Below are positions 44,680 through 54,888 of a DNA stretch of 64,000 nucleotides, piece by piece (the stretch's first letter is position 1; each line of letters opens with the position of its first letter). A program made the translations under genes and the position numbers. The notes under the pieces are model-generated. The model saw only the letters and a list, made by a program, of their open reading frames with translations, made no database searches and was not told where the DNA came from. The DNA is from Sarcina ventriculi (GTDB taxonomy: Bacteria > Bacillota > Clostridia > Clostridiales > Clostridiaceae), in contig NZ_UAUL01000001.1 of assembly GCF_900456775.1 (NCBI RefSeq), positions 1 through 64,000 of the forward strand, written 5' to 3'.

Positions 44680-45327
44680 ATGGAAAAATATTTAAGAGAA
44701 CCTTTAAACAGTTTAACTCACTTAATTGGAGCATTTTTATCTTTAATAGCCTTAATACTTATGTTAGAAAAAGCTTTAGCATTAAATAGCTCTACTTTAT
44801 CTTTAGTATCTGTCACTATTTTCGGAGTAAGTTTAATTTTATTATATTCCACATCTTCTATTTATCATTTAATTATAGGAAATCCTAAAGTTATAGCTTT
44901 TTTTAGAAGACTTGACCATTCAATGATCTTTATTTTAATTTGTGGAAGTTATATGCCTTTTTATTTAATTCTTTTACAAGGAAAAGACAGAATAATCCTA
45001 ACTACAATAATAATTACCCTAACCATTGCAGGAATTTTATTTAAAATGTTTTGGTTTAATTGCCCAAGATGGCTTTCAACAGCACTTTATATAGGAATGG
45101 GTTGGATTGCTTTATTTAGTTTTCCCTTATATAAAGTAATAAGCTTATATGCCTTTTTATGGTTACTTTTAGGTGGTATATTTTATACAATAGGAGGTAT
45201 AATTTACGGATTAAAACCTAAAACATTAAAATTAGGTCGCTTTGGACATCATGAAATTTTTCATATCTTTATAATAGTGGGAAGCCTTTGTCATTTTATT
45301 TCAGTATTTTATTATGTACTTATTTAA
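44680..45327 (+). CDS. Hemolysin III family (PAQR/TrhA-like) membrane protein
   Basis: 215 residues, seven helices. Family signatures: N-terminal REPLNSLTHLIGAFLSLIALI, SSIYHL, RRLDHSMIFILICGSYMPF, and the C-terminal FGHHEIFHIFIIVGSLCHF with the His residues that bind zinc in PAQR proteins. Despite the name, a haemolytic role is doubtful; TrhA relatives affect membrane lipid homeostasis. Ribosome site AGGAGG. Confidence 0.88.
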   Translation: MEKYLREPLNSLTHLIGAFLSLIALILMLEKALALNSSTLSLVSVTIFGVSLILLYSTSSIYHLIIGNPKVIAFFRRLDHSMIFILICGSYMPFYLILLQGKDRIILTTIIITLTIAGILFKMFWFNCPRWLSTALYIGMGWIALFSFPLYKVISLYAFLWLLLGGIFYTIGGIIYGLKPKTLKLGRFGHHEIFHIFIIVGSLCHFISVFYYVLI

Positions 45328-45531
45328 AAAATAACTAAAAACTATTAGTGTTTTATATAAAATATCAATTAAATTTGTACATGCATATTTACAATAAAAA
45401 CTCTTTATTTTCCAATTTAAAAATTTATATTTATGTAAAAATTTATTTATTTTTAATATTAAATGGTATATAATGTTGAGGTATGATTTAATCTAACTTA
45501 AATAGATAATTTCTATAAAAGGAGAAATACT

Positions 45532-45852
45532 TTGAAATGTCCTAATTGTTGTACCAGATTTACTTTGCTTCAACGTTTAAATACAAATATTACAACTTCA
45601 AAGGAAATGCAATGTTTGAATTGTAAAACCAAATATAAAAAAATAACTTCTTTTAACTCCTTGTGTGTTGGTCTTTCATATTTTACATCTATTTTTATTA
45701 TCGAAATGCTTATAAAACTTTCTACAATAAATGAATTTTTATTAATACTTATACTTATTAATATTCTATCTATCATATTTTATATTATATACATTTTATT
45801 ATGTGATAATTTTGTAAAATACGAAATAGTAACTGATTTATATAATAATTAA
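45532..45852 (+). CDS. Small zinc-ribbon membrane protein (CXXC-20-CXXC family)
   Basis: 106 residues: a cytoplasmic zinc ribbon with CPNC at 3-6 and CLNC at 28-31, the 'cxxc_20_cxxc' spacing (TIGR04104 type), followed by two TM helices (about 47-65 and 70-92). Starts at TTG with AAAGGAG 8 nt upstream; no in-frame ATG fits. Function unknown. Confidence 0.78.
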   Translation: MKCPNCCTRFTLLQRLNTNITTSKEMQCLNCKTKYKKITSFNSLCVGLSYFTSIFIIEMLIKLSTINEFLLILILINILSIIFYIIYILLCDNFVKYEIVTDLYNN

Positions 45853-45876
45853 TTTAAATCTATTTTTTGAAAGTAA

Positions 45877-45905
45877 ATAAGAGACTGAATAATTCAGTCT
45901 CTTAT
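45877..45905. terminator. Bidirectional terminator before the permease cluster
   Basis: Arms ATAAGAGACTGAAT / ATTCAGTCTCTTAT, almost no loop, between convergent genes. Confidence 0.82.
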
Positions 45906-45909
45906 CTTA

Positions 45910-47337
45910 TTAATTAAACTCCTCCACTATTTGAGGATTCTTTGAAATTTTTAACTTTTCTTGTTTTTTAGCATAAGCTCCAACTTTTTTACGTGAATAT
46001 GCAAAGTAAAATATAAGTATTACAGCTAAAAATATTCCAAATTCAATCCATACAGTTAATGATAAGCTAACTATTAAAAAACCACAACATAATATAGATA
46101 GAATTGGGACAATAGGTACAAATGGAGTTTTAAATCCTCTTTTAAATTCTGGATTTGTTTTTCTAAAAACTATAACAGATACTGATACTAATAAATATAC
46201 TAAAAGCAATGACATAGTAGATAAATCTGCTAACTGATTAAGATTTGCAAATCCTCCTAAAATAGCACCTATTCCTCCAACTACCCATAAAGAAACTATT
46301 GGTACATTTTTAGAATTTTTTTTCTCTAATACTCTTGGTATAAGCCTATCTTTACTAAGTGCTGAAAGTATTCTAGATGTTCCAAAACAATTAGCAAATA
46401 TTATTGATAAAAGTCCAATTACAGCCCCTATTGACAGTATACCAGCTGCTAAATGTTGTCCAACAAATTCAAGTGCATAAGCTAATGCATCTGATTTATC
46501 AAGTTCTCCAAACGGAATCATTCCTGTTACAATTAAAGACACTATTACATAAATTACTGCACATATAACTATTGATGATATTAACGCTATAGGCAAAGTT
46601 TTTTGAGGATTTTTACTTTCCTCCGCTGCTGAAACTGTAATATCAAACCCTGTATAAGCTAAAAATAAAGTTGATGCACCACTAAATACTCCAGTAAAAC
46701 CAAAAGGCATAAATACAGCCCAGTTGTTAGTGTCAACATAGAAAAAGCCTACACAAATAAATATTATAACTACAGCTATCTTTATTAAAACAACAATGTT
46801 ATTAAACCTCTTACTTTCTTGAGTTCCTAAAGATAATACATACACTATAAAAAGAGTAACTAAAACTGCTGGTAAATTTATAAAACCACCATTTCCAATG
46901 CTTAATGACAAATAGCTTGGAAGATGTATGTTAAAATTTGCAAGTAATCCTTGAAAATAAGCTGACCATCCACTGGCTGCTAAACCTAACGATAAAATAT
47001 ATCCAAAAACCACAGATAAACCTGAAACATATGCAAAAATTTCACCTAATGCTACATATATATATGTATAAGAACCTCCAGCACTATGAATTGATGATCC
47101 AAATTCAGCATAACATAGAACAACAAATATAGATGCTATTCCAGCTATTATAAATGATATAATCTCTGCAGGTCCTGCCGTTGTGGCAGCTACAACCCCA
47201 GGTAAAACTAACACTCCTGTACCTATAACAGCACCAATACTCATAAGAGTTAAATCCATAACTCCAAGCCCATGCTTGTTTTCCCTCTTTCTTTCGCCTC
47301 TAAACATATGAGGGTCTTGCCTTCTTATTAAACTCAT
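45910..47337 (-). CDS. APC-family amino acid permease, paralogue 1 of 3
   Basis: 475 residues, 12 helices. Substrate-binding motif GAVIGTGVLVLPGVVAA in helix 1 and AYTGFDITVSAAEESKNPQKTLP around helix 6, as in cationic/neutral amino acid permeases of the APA/YfnA type. Close paralogue of the next two genes, most similar at these motifs and differing in the loops. Own ribosome site and a long AT-rich leader. Likely imports amino acids for fermentation; specificity unknown. Confidence 0.9.
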   Translation of the reverse strand: MSLIRRQDPHMFRGERKRENKHGLGVMDLTLMSIGAVIGTGVLVLPGVVAATTAGPAEIISFIIAGIASIFVVLCYAEFGSSIHSAGGSYTYIYVALGEIFAYVSGLSVVFGYILSLGLAASGWSAYFQGLLANFNIHLPSYLSLSIGNGGFINLPAVLVTLFIVYVLSLGTQESKRFNNIVVLIKIAVVIIFICVGFFYVDTNNWAVFMPFGFTGVFSGASTLFLAYTGFDITVSAAEESKNPQKTLPIALISSIVICAVIYVIVSLIVTGMIPFGELDKSDALAYALEFVGQHLAAGILSIGAVIGLLSIIFANCFGTSRILSALSKDRLIPRVLEKKNSKNVPIVSLWVVGGIGAILGGFANLNQLADLSTMSLLLVYLLVSVSVIVFRKTNPEFKRGFKTPFVPIVPILSILCCGFLIVSLSLTVWIEFGIFLAVILIFYFAYSRKKVGAYAKKQEKLKISKNPQIVEEFN

Positions 47338-47752
47338 TCAATCAACCTCCAATGTCTAACACTTTTTTGAATAATCATTATATTATATAATTCATATGAA
47401 TTTTAAATTTATTATTTATTCATATATGTTTTTTTATTATCACAATTACTTTTATATCATCCGCATAAATACTACATTTTTATGTTGGAATTATATAATA
47501 TTAATTTTATTTTTAATATATCTATCACTTCCTTATGCATAATTTTATATCATTCTTGCATTTATTTCAATAAGAAAAAATTTACTTTTTAAAAAATTTA
47601 CATATTAACTATATAAAAAATTATTAATTTAATAATTAAAATCCACTTTTATTGAATTAAAAAATATTTATGATATTTTTTAAAACTCATTATTCATTTA
47701 TAATGAAATTCTATAAAGCCAATAATTAAAAATTACTTACTTTAAACAAATT
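47338..47752. other. AT-rich leader between permease genes 1 and 2
   Basis: About 415 bases without a gene. It holds a promoter candidate at 47542-47570 for permease 1, which would give an untranslated leader near 200 nt. A short palindrome (AATTCATATGAATT) lies in the leader. No recognisable T-box or riboswitch. Confidence 0.55.
47542..47570 (-). promoter_or_regulatory. Promoter candidate of permease 1 with TTGCATTT element
   Basis: On the minus strand: TTGAAA (47565-47570), 17-bp spacer, TAAAAT (47542-47547). The spacer carries AAATGCAAGAATGATATA, shared with the permease 2 promoter, suggesting a common regulator. Confidence 0.5.
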
Positions 47753-47803
47753 AAAAGAAGGTTATCTTATAACATGATTAAAGTTATAAGATAACCTTCT
47801 TTT
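47753..47803 (-). terminator. Terminator of permease 2
   Basis: Perfect 21-bp arms (47753-47773 and 47783-47803) with a 9-nt loop and a T run, overlapping the stop codon of permease 2. Confidence 0.88.
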
Positions 47804-49179
47804 TAATTATTTTTATTTAATTTAGAATTCCTACTTGAGTAAACAAAATAAAATATTATAGCTATTAATAAAAATATTATAAAATAAATCCAAATTATTA
47901 GCGAAATATTTATCATTAAAAATACACAACATGCAGCTGCTAATATTGGTATAATAGGTACAAACGGAGTTTTGAAGCCTCTTTTAAATTCTGGATTTGT
48001 TTTTCTAAAAGCTATAAGAGATATTGATACCATTGAATAAACAAAAAGTAACGCTATTGTCCAAAGATGAGCTAATGCTTCTAGATTTACAAATCCACCT
48101 AAAAAAGCTCCCACAAATCCTACTATTAATAAAGCTGTAATCGGAACATTTTTAGAATTACTTTTATTTAAAAATTTAGGCAATAAATTATCTCTACTAA
48201 GTGCTGAAAGTATACGAGATGTTCCAAAACAATTAGCAAATATTATTGATAAAAGTCCAAATACTGCCCCACAAGATAAAATAGCAGCTGGTATTGGTTG
48301 ACCTACAAATGTTAAAGCATAAGCTAAAGCATCACTTTTATTTAATTCATTATACGGAATTATTCCTGTAACTATAAGTGATACTACTATATAAATAATC
48401 CCACAAATAACTATTGAAGATATAAGAGCTATAGGAAGTGTTTTTTGTGGATTTTTGGTTTCTTCTGCTGCTGATGCTGTAATATCAAAACCTGTATACG
48501 CTGAAAACAATGTTGATGCTCCTGTAAATACCCCTCCAATTCCAAATGGCATAAATACTGCCCAATTTCCTGGTTTTACATAAAATACTCCAACTATTAT
48601 GAATATAGCAATTGCACTTATCTTTACCAAAACTACTATGTTGTTAAACTTTTTACTTTCCCTAGTTCCTAAAGACAATATGTAAACTATAAGAAGTGTA
48701 ATCAATATGGCTGGTAAATTTACTACACCACCATTTGCAGGTATAGTAGAGATTGCTTTAGGCAAAACCACTCCAAATGTCTGTAAAATATTATTCAAAT
48801 ATGATGACCATCCATTAGCAATTACACCTATTGCTAAAACATATCCAAAGACTACAGCCAAACCGCATACATATGCAAATATTTCTCCTAAAGAAACGTA
48901 TATATATGTATAAGACCCTCCTTCATTTGGAACAGATGAAGCAAACTCTGCATAACATAAAACAACTAATATAGACGCTATCCCAGCAATTATAAAAGAA
49001 ATTATTTCAGAAGGCCCTGCCATAGTTGCCGCTACCACTCCTGGTAAAACTAGCACACCTGTTCCTATAATAGTCCCTATGCTCATTAATGTTAAATCAA
49101 AAACTCCTAAATGACGTTTCTTTTCTTTTTTATCTCCCGTTTTAAATATATAGGGATCTTGCTTTTTTAATATATTCAA
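47803..49179 (-). CDS. APC-family amino acid permease, paralogue 2 of 3
   Basis: 458 residues, 12 helices. Same motifs as its neighbours: GTIIGTGVLVLPGVVAATMAGP and SAYTGFDITASAAEETKNPQKTLP. Monocistronic: terminator overlaps the stop and a separate upstream promoter candidate exists, so the three paralogues can be expressed independently. Loops and the periplasmic segment after helix 3 (LPKAISTIPANGG) differ from the others, hinting at different substrates. Confidence 0.9.
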   Translation of the reverse strand: MNILKKQDPYIFKTGDKKEKKRHLGVFDLTLMSIGTIIGTGVLVLPGVVAATMAGPSEIISFIIAGIASILVVLCYAEFASSVPNEGGSYTYIYVSLGEIFAYVCGLAVVFGYVLAIGVIANGWSSYLNNILQTFGVVLPKAISTIPANGGVVNLPAILITLLIVYILSLGTRESKKFNNIVVLVKISAIAIFIIVGVFYVKPGNWAVFMPFGIGGVFTGASTLFSAYTGFDITASAAEETKNPQKTLPIALISSIVICGIIYIVVSLIVTGIIPYNELNKSDALAYALTFVGQPIPAAILSCGAVFGLLSIIFANCFGTSRILSALSRDNLLPKFLNKSNSKNVPITALLIVGFVGAFLGGFVNLEALAHLWTIALLFVYSMVSISLIAFRKTNPEFKRGFKTPFVPIIPILAAACCVFLMINISLIIWIYFIIFLLIAIIFYFVYSSRNSKLNKNN

Positions 49180-49544
49180 CTAACTCTTCCTTTCTTTAAA
49201 TAAATTTAAATATATATGCCAATTTGCTAAATCATTTATGAATGTTTTTTAAAAAAAATTTCATATTTTTTATATTTTTTTTACAAATATAATTCTCATT
49301 ATTTATATTTACCTTTTTAAACATCATATATGAAACTTTTTTTTTATATAATTCACAATTTGTTAAGATTTCATTTGATTTTCAATTTCAAATTACTATT
49401 TTAAGCTATTTAATAGCTATATATTGCGTGAATCTTTTTTTTTAAAACTTGCATATGAATTATTTTATATTATTCTTGCATTTTAATCAATGTTTATTTT
49501 TCCCATATTATTATTTGAAATTTATATTTTAACTTTTTTAACAA
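49180..49544. other. AT-rich leader between permease genes 2 and 3
   Basis: About 365 bases with long A and T runs and no gene. Contains the promoter candidate at 49462-49490; the implied leader is about 275 nt, long for this genome. No known RNA family recognised. Confidence 0.55.
49462..49490 (-). promoter_or_regulatory. Promoter candidate of permease 2 with TTGCATTT element
   Basis: On the minus strand: TTGATT (49485-49490), 17-bp spacer, TAAAAT (49462-49467). The spacer AAAATGCAAGAATAATA is almost identical to that of the permease 1 promoter although the surrounding sequence is not conserved. Confidence 0.5.
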
Positions 49545-49588
49545 TAAAAATGGATCATTAAAAAATATTTTTTAATGATCCATTTTTA
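49545..49588 (-). terminator. Terminator of permease 3
   Basis: About 20-bp arms (TAAAAATGGATCATTAAAAA and complement), small loop, directly before the 49589 stop codon. Confidence 0.85.
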
Positions 49589-50962
49589 TTATTTATTTAA
49601 TTTAGAATGCTTTCTTGAATAAGCAAAATAAAATAATATAGCGAATATTAAAAATGCTATAAAATAAACCCATGTCATCAATGAAAGATTTATCATTAGA
49701 AATAAACAACATATTATCGCAATTATAGGTATAACAGGCCCAAAAGGAACTTTAAATTCTCTTTTAAATTCACTATTAGTTTTTCTAAACACCAATACTG
49801 ATAATGCTACCATAAGATATACAAATAATAAAGCCATGCTTGCAGAGTTCGCTAAACTATTTAAATTTATAAATCCTCCCAAAATAGCTCCTATTATTCC
49901 TATACTCCATAAAGATACCGTTGGTACACCTTGCTTGTTTTCTCTTGCAAAGACTTTAGGTATAAGCCTATCTTTTCCTATATTAGCAAACATACGAGAA
50001 GTTCCAAAACCTACTGCAAAGATTATAGCTAATATTCCAAGTATTGCTCCAACAGATAAAAAACCTGAAACAACATTTTGTCCAACTTTAATTAAAGCAT
50101 AAGCTAACGCATCCCCTTGATTAAGCTCTTTATAAGGCATCATTCCTGTCAAAACAAAACTCACTAAACAATAGATTATAATGCATGAAATTATAGATAA
50201 TATAAGGGCTCTAGGTAAGGTTTTTTGAGGATTTTTAGTTTCTTCTGCTGCAGATGCTGTAATATCAAATCCAGAATAAGCTAAAAATAAAGTTGAAGCT
50301 CCACTAGCTACTCCCGCTATTCCCATAGGTAAAAAAGGAGTCCAATTTTCAGGTTTTATGTAAAATACACCTACTACTATAAATAAAAGTATTACTAAAA
50401 TTTTAATCACAACAACTATATTATTAAAAGTCTTACTCTCTTTCCCCCCAAAAGATAAAATAAATATTATAAAAAGTGTAACTAATATAGCTGGCAAATT
50501 TACAATTCCCCCTTGACCTGGAACTTTACTTATTACATCAGGAATACTTATGTTAAACACTTCTAAAAATGAATTTAAATATGAAGCCCATCCACTAGAT
50601 ACGATACCTAATGACAAAACATATCCAAACATTACAGCCATACCAACAATATAAGCAAGAAACTCTCCTAACGCAACATAAACATATGTATAAGACCCAC
50701 CCGCACTTGGGATTGATGATGAAAACTCAGAATAACATAAAACTATAAATATAGATGCAATTCCTGCTATTATAAATGATAAAATTTCTCCAGGTCCAGC
50801 AGTAGTTGCCGCTACCACTCCTGGTAAAACCAATACACCTGTACCTATAACAGCTCCAATACTCATAAGAATTAAATCTAGCGTTCCTAACGTTCGCATC
50901 TTATTACTATTTTTAGATTTTAAAACTATATCATTAACATTTTGTTTTCTAAACAAATTCAT
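49589..50962 (-). CDS. APC-family amino acid permease, paralogue 3 of 3
   Basis: 457 residues, 12 helices; GAVIGTGVLVLPGVVAATTAGP and LAYSGFDITASAAEETKNPQKTLP. It is the most diverged of the three in its N terminus and in the helix 8 region, where FANCFGTSR of the others is FAVGFGTSR. Own terminator. The shared TTGCATTT promoter element is not seen in front of this copy. Confidence 0.9.
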   Translation of the reverse strand: MNLFRKQNVNDIVLKSKNSNKMRTLGTLDLILMSIGAVIGTGVLVLPGVVAATTAGPGEILSFIIAGIASIFIVLCYSEFSSSIPSAGGSYTYVYVALGEFLAYIVGMAVMFGYVLSLGIVSSGWASYLNSFLEVFNISIPDVISKVPGQGGIVNLPAILVTLFIIFILSFGGKESKTFNNIVVVIKILVILLFIVVGVFYIKPENWTPFLPMGIAGVASGASTLFLAYSGFDITASAAEETKNPQKTLPRALILSIISCIIIYCLVSFVLTGMMPYKELNQGDALAYALIKVGQNVVSGFLSVGAILGILAIIFAVGFGTSRMFANIGKDRLIPKVFARENKQGVPTVSLWSIGIIGAILGGFINLNSLANSASMALLFVYLMVALSVLVFRKTNSEFKREFKVPFGPVIPIIAIICCLFLMINLSLMTWVYFIAFLIFAILFYFAYSRKHSKLNK

Positions 50963-51253
50963 CCATTATTTCCTCCTCATCTTCTTCTTTAGTTAGTTTT
51001 ATAATTTAACAGTAAAATATGTATTCAAACAATAAATATTTAATTATACATATAACAAAAATATTATTTAATATTTGTTTTAATATTATTTTAATATTTT
51101 ATTATTAATATTTTTATTAATTAATTATATATTTATAGATTTTTAATGTCAATTTATTAATTGTTAATATAGTTTTAAATATCGTTTTCATAAAATAGAT
51201 TAATAAAAAATTTACATCTTACCAAGTTATTTCATCATATAATAAACAAAAAA
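50963..51253. other. AT-rich region between permease 3 and pflA
   Basis: Nearly 290 bases of A/T runs holding the permease 3 promoter. I see no gene, conserved box or stable hairpin other than the pflA terminator at its right edge. Confidence 0.55.
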
Positions 51254-51289
51254 TGTAAAATAGATTTTTCTAAACTCATCTATTTTACA
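51254..51289 (-). terminator. Terminator of pflA
   Basis: Perfect 12-bp arms TGTAAAATAGAT / ATCTATTTTACA with a 12-nt loop and a T run on the minus strand. Confidence 0.82.
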
Positions 51290-51329
51290 CTATTTTTAAT
51301 CTTATATTTATTTATAACTTATATTGAAA

Positions 51330-52037
51330 TTAACTAAAAATTTCATTCTGCATTTTTTTAAGTTTTTCCTTATCCATAGGTTCTACTCCTTCTAATCTAT
51401 ACTTCATCTTCATTACTTCATACTTATTACTTCCTAAAACATGATAAGGTAAAAGCTCCACTCTCTCAACATTTTTTAAAGTATCAATAAATTTTTTAAT
51501 ATTAATTAAATGCTCTCTACTATCTGTAATTCCTGGAACTACAACATGACGAATCCACATTTTTTTATTCTTTTCTTGAACGACTTTTAAAAAATTTAAT
51601 GATTCATTTATAGAGTGTTTAACTAAATTTTCATATTTTTCACTATCTATATGTTTTATATCAAATAAAACAAGATCAGTATATTTTAAAATTTCTTCAT
51701 ACATTCCATCACCAACCCCAGCAGTATCTATGGTTGTATGAATTCTAGCCTCCTTACAAAGCTTTAACGTTTGAATTAAAAATTCTTTTTGAAGAAGAGG
51801 TTCTCCCCCAGAAAAAGTTACACCACCACCTGATGATTCAAAATAAGTTCTATATTTTTTTATTTTCTCCACAAGCTCATATGGTGTATATTCCATTCCC
51901 CCATTTTTATCCCAAGTATCTGGATTATGACAATATGCACATCTTATATTACATCCTTGCATAAATACAACAACCCTTATACCAGGTCCATCAACAAGTC
52001 CCATACTTTCAATTGAATGAATTTTTCCTTTTACCAC
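51330..52037 (-). CDS. pflA: Pyruvate formate-lyase activating enzyme
   Basis: Radical SAM enzyme that installs the glycyl radical on PflB. 235 residues. [4Fe-4S]-SAM motif CNIRCAYCHNP (C-x3-C-x2-C), GGG motif SSGGGVTFSGGEPLLQ, and the SAM-binding IDTAGVG. It follows pflB by about 200 nt containing an unusual inverted repeat. Cytoplasmic, strictly anaerobic. Confidence 0.96.
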   Translation of the reverse strand: MVKGKIHSIESMGLVDGPGIRVVVFMQGCNIRCAYCHNPDTWDKNGGMEYTPYELVEKIKKYRTYFESSGGGVTFSGGEPLLQKEFLIQTLKLCKEARIHTTIDTAGVGDGMYEEILKYTDLVLFDIKHIDSEKYENLVKHSINESLNFLKVVQEKNKKMWIRHVVVPGITDSREHLINIKKFIDTLKNVERVELLPYHVLGSNKYEVMKMKYRLEGVEPMDKEKLKKMQNEIFS

Positions 52038-52114
52038 GTTTTTCTCTCCCTTAGTTATAAAAATTTATTTAAATATTTGATTCTCTTAAAATTACTATTT
52101 ACATTTTATAAATT

Positions 52115-52196
52115 AAGGGCTGTATAAATCCTAAATAATTTTTAAAATTACTTTTACATAAATTTAAATATCATTTAAGCTTTTAACACAGCCCTT
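52115..52196 (-). repeat. Widely spaced inverted repeat between pflB and pflA
   Basis: AAGGGCTGT (52115-52123) pairs with ACAGCCCTT (52188-52196) across a 64-nt AT-rich loop. It could form a long-loop terminator/attenuator or processing hairpin that sets the pflB:pflA ratio. The T run is stronger on the plus side. Confidence 0.5.
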
Positions 52197-52234
52197 TTAT
52201 TTTTACATCAATCTATTATACTCTATAAATTAAA

Positions 52235-54463
52235 CTATCTTGAAGTATGGAATGTTCTGCTTATAACCTCTAATTGTTGATTTCTAGTAAGTCTTGTAAA
52301 ATTAACTGCATATCCTGAAACTCTAATTGTTAAAGTTGGATATTTTTCAGGATTTTCCATAGCATCTATTAATGTTTCTCTGTTAAATACATTAACATTT
52401 AAATGATGTGCACCTTGTTTAAAATACCCATCTAAAAGTGCTGAAAGATTATTAACCCTTTCTTCTTCACTTTTTCCTAAAGCATCTGGAACTATTGAAA
52501 ATGTATTAGACACACCATCTTCACAAACTTCACAATATGGTATTTTAGCAACTGAATTTAAACTAGCTAATGCTCCACTATTATCTCTTCCATGCATAGG
52601 ATTAGCTCCTGGCGCAAAAGCTTCACCTGCTTTTCTTCCATCTGGAGTTGAACCTGTCTTCTTACCATAAACAACATTTGAAGTTATAGTCAACACTGAT
52701 AATGTGTGCTTAGCATTTCTATATAGTGGATGCTTCTTAAGCTCACTTGAGAACTTCTTAACAACATCAACAGCTATATCATCAACTCTATCATCATCAT
52801 TTCCGTATTTAGGGAAATCTCCTTCTATTTCAAAATCAACAGCTATACCATTTTCATTTCTAATCGGTTTAACTTTAGCATACTTTACTGCACTTAATGA
52901 GTCAGCAACAACTGAAAGCCCTGCGATTCCAAACGCCATAAGTCTTCCAACCTTTGTATCATGAAGAGCCATTTGACCAGCTTCATAAGCATACTTATCA
53001 TGCATAAAATGAATTACATTCATTGTATCTACATAAAGATTTGCAACATACTCTAAAACTTTATAATAATTCTCTTTTAATGATTTATAATCTAGAACTT
53101 CATCAGTTATTGGCTTTAATCCTTTTATTACAACTTTTCCTGATTTTTCATCTATTCCACCATTTATAGTGTATAAAAGTGCTTTTGCAAGATTTGTTCT
53201 AGCTCCAAAGAATTGCATTTGTTTTCCAACTTGCATTGCAGAAACACAACATGCTATTGCATAATCATCTCCATACATAGGTCTCATAACTTCATCATTT
53301 TCATATTGAATAGAATCAGTTTTTATTGATATCTCTGAACAGAAATCTTTAAAGCCTTTTGGCAATCTATCAGACCATAAAACAGTAAGGTTTGGTTCTG
53401 GTGCTGGACTTAAATTTACTAATGTTTGAAGATATCTAAATGAATTTTTAGTAACTAATGGTTTTCCATTTACGCCCATACCACCGATTGATTCAGTTAC
53501 CCAAGTTGGATCTCCTGCAAATAATTCATTATATTCTGGAGTTCTTAAATGTCTTACAAGCCTTAACTTTATTATTAATTGATCTACAAGCTCTTGTGCT
53601 TCACTCTCAGTTAAAACTCCATTTTTTAAATCTCTTTCTATATATATATCTAAGAAAGTAGAAGTTCTGCCAAATGACATTGCTGCACCATTGTTTTCTT
53701 TTACTGCAGCTAAATATCCAAAATACAACCATTGAACTGCTTCTCTAGCATTTGTAGCAGGGCTTGATATATCATATCCATATCTATTTGCCATTGATTT
53801 TATAGCATTTAAAGCCTCTATTTGCATGCTAACTTCTTCTCTTGACCTTATAGTTTCTTCTACTGTTGCAGCTTCTATATTATCATAATCTTTTTGTTTT
53901 TCATTTATTAGATAATCTATACCATAAAGAGCTATTCTTCTATAATCACCTATTATTCTACCTCTACCATATGCATCTGGAAGACCTGTTAAAAGCCCAG
54001 CAGATCTTGCAGCTCTTGTTTCCTTAGTATAGGCATGGAAAACACCTTGATTATGAGTTTTTCTATATGAATTGAAATGACTTCTTATTTCATCATCCAT
54101 TTTAAATCCATACTCTTTTAAAGATGTTTCAACCATTCTCATTCCGCCAAATGGATTTACAATTCTCTTAAGAGGTGCATCAGTTTGTAAACCTACTATA
54201 ATTTCATTATCTTTATCTATATAACCAGCATCATAGTTATCTATTCCTGAAACTCTATCAGTTGAAACATCTATAATACCTTTTTTTATTTCTTCAACTA
54301 TCAAAGCTTGTACCTTATCAAAAACTTTTTGAGTTTTTTCAGTAGGTCCTACTAAGAAACTTTTATCCCCTTCATAAGCTGTATAATTTTTTTGTATAAA
54401 ATTTCTTACGTCTATTCCTTCTGACCAAGCGCCTTTATTAAAGCCTTCCCATTGTTTAAACAT
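52235..54463 (-). CDS. pflB: Pyruvate formate-lyase (formate C-acetyltransferase)
   Basis: Cleaves pyruvate + CoA to formate + acetyl-CoA by glycyl-radical chemistry. 742 residues, full length. Active-site Cys405-Cys406 (ACCVSAMQ) and radical Gly717 in [11 protein letters not shown]. Conserved [22 protein letters not shown]. Upstream of pflA on the same strand. The FNT protein elsewhere in the window could in principle be its formate channel, but its location with asr argues otherwise. Confidence 0.97.
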   Translation of the reverse strand: MFKQWEGFNKGAWSEGIDVRNFIQKNYTAYEGDKSFLVGPTEKTQKVFDKVQALIVEEIKKGIIDVSTDRVSGIDNYDAGYIDKDNEIIVGLQTDAPLKRIVNPFGGMRMVETSLKEYGFKMDDEIRSHFNSYRKTHNQGVFHAYTKETRAARSAGLLTGLPDAYGRGRIIGDYRRIALYGIDYLINEKQKDYDNIEAATVEETIRSREEVSMQIEALNAIKSMANRYGYDISSPATNAREAVQWLYFGYLAAVKENNGAAMSFGRTSTFLDIYIERDLKNGVLTESEAQELVDQLIIKLRLVRHLRTPEYNELFAGDPTWVTESIGGMGVNGKPLVTKNSFRYLQTLVNLSPAPEPNLTVLWSDRLPKGFKDFCSEISIKTDSIQYENDEVMRPMYGDDYAIACCVSAMQVGKQMQFFGARTNLAKALLYTINGGIDEKSGKVVIKGLKPITDEVLDYKSLKENYYKVLEYVANLYVDTMNVIHFMHDKYAYEAGQMALHDTKVGRLMAFGIAGLSVVADSLSAVKYAKVKPIRNENGIAVDFEIEGDFPKYGNDDDRVDDIAVDVVKKFSSELKKHPLYRNAKHTLSVLTITSNVVYGKKTGSTPDGRKAGEAFAPGANPMHGRDNSGALASLNSVAKIPYCEVCEDGVSNTFSIVPDALGKSEEERVNNLSALLDGYFKQGAHHLNVNVFNRETLIDAMENPEKYPTLTIRVSGYAVNFTRLTRNQQLEVISRTFHTSR

Positions 54464-54807
54464 TAAAAAATCCTCCCCTAAGACAAATTATAAATACTAA
54501 TATTTGTCATAATTTTAACGAAATTTATTAATTTAAAAAGAATAATTTCATTACGATACTATGATATTATCATAATATACTATTTTTGTAAAGATATCTA
54601 TTTTTTTATATTAATAATATATTTTATAAATATTTTAGATTTTAATATTTATTTTTTATTAATGTGCATTTAATTTGCACCTTTGTGAAAAGTATAATTT
54701 ATTATTATTTTTTAATCAATATATTTAAAAATTAATTAATACTTTGTTAAATTATTATTTAATTTTTTTATATATATTTACATACTCAATAATATTTATA
54801 TATAAAA
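54464..54807. other. AT-rich upstream region of pflB
   Basis: About 345 bases of very AT-rich sequence that must hold the pflB promoter. No gene; no clear regulator site could be separated from the AT background. Confidence 0.55.
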
Positions 54808-54848
54808 AGACATAGATTAGAACCTTTATTACTCCTTAATCTATGTCT
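54808..54848 (-). terminator. Terminator of the pyr operon (after pyrE)
   Basis: 12-bp arms AGACATAGATTA / TAATCTATGTCT with a 17-nt loop and a T run on the minus strand. Confidence 0.82.
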
Positions 54849-54888
54849 CCACTATTACTAAATACACACTCTAATGTAATTTTAAAAA

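Noticed and set aside
47338-51253. T-box, lysine or other amino-acid riboswitch in the permease leaders
   Set aside because: No T-box sequence (AGGGTGGNACCGCG-type), no lysine-riboswitch core, and too few G/C bases for such structures.
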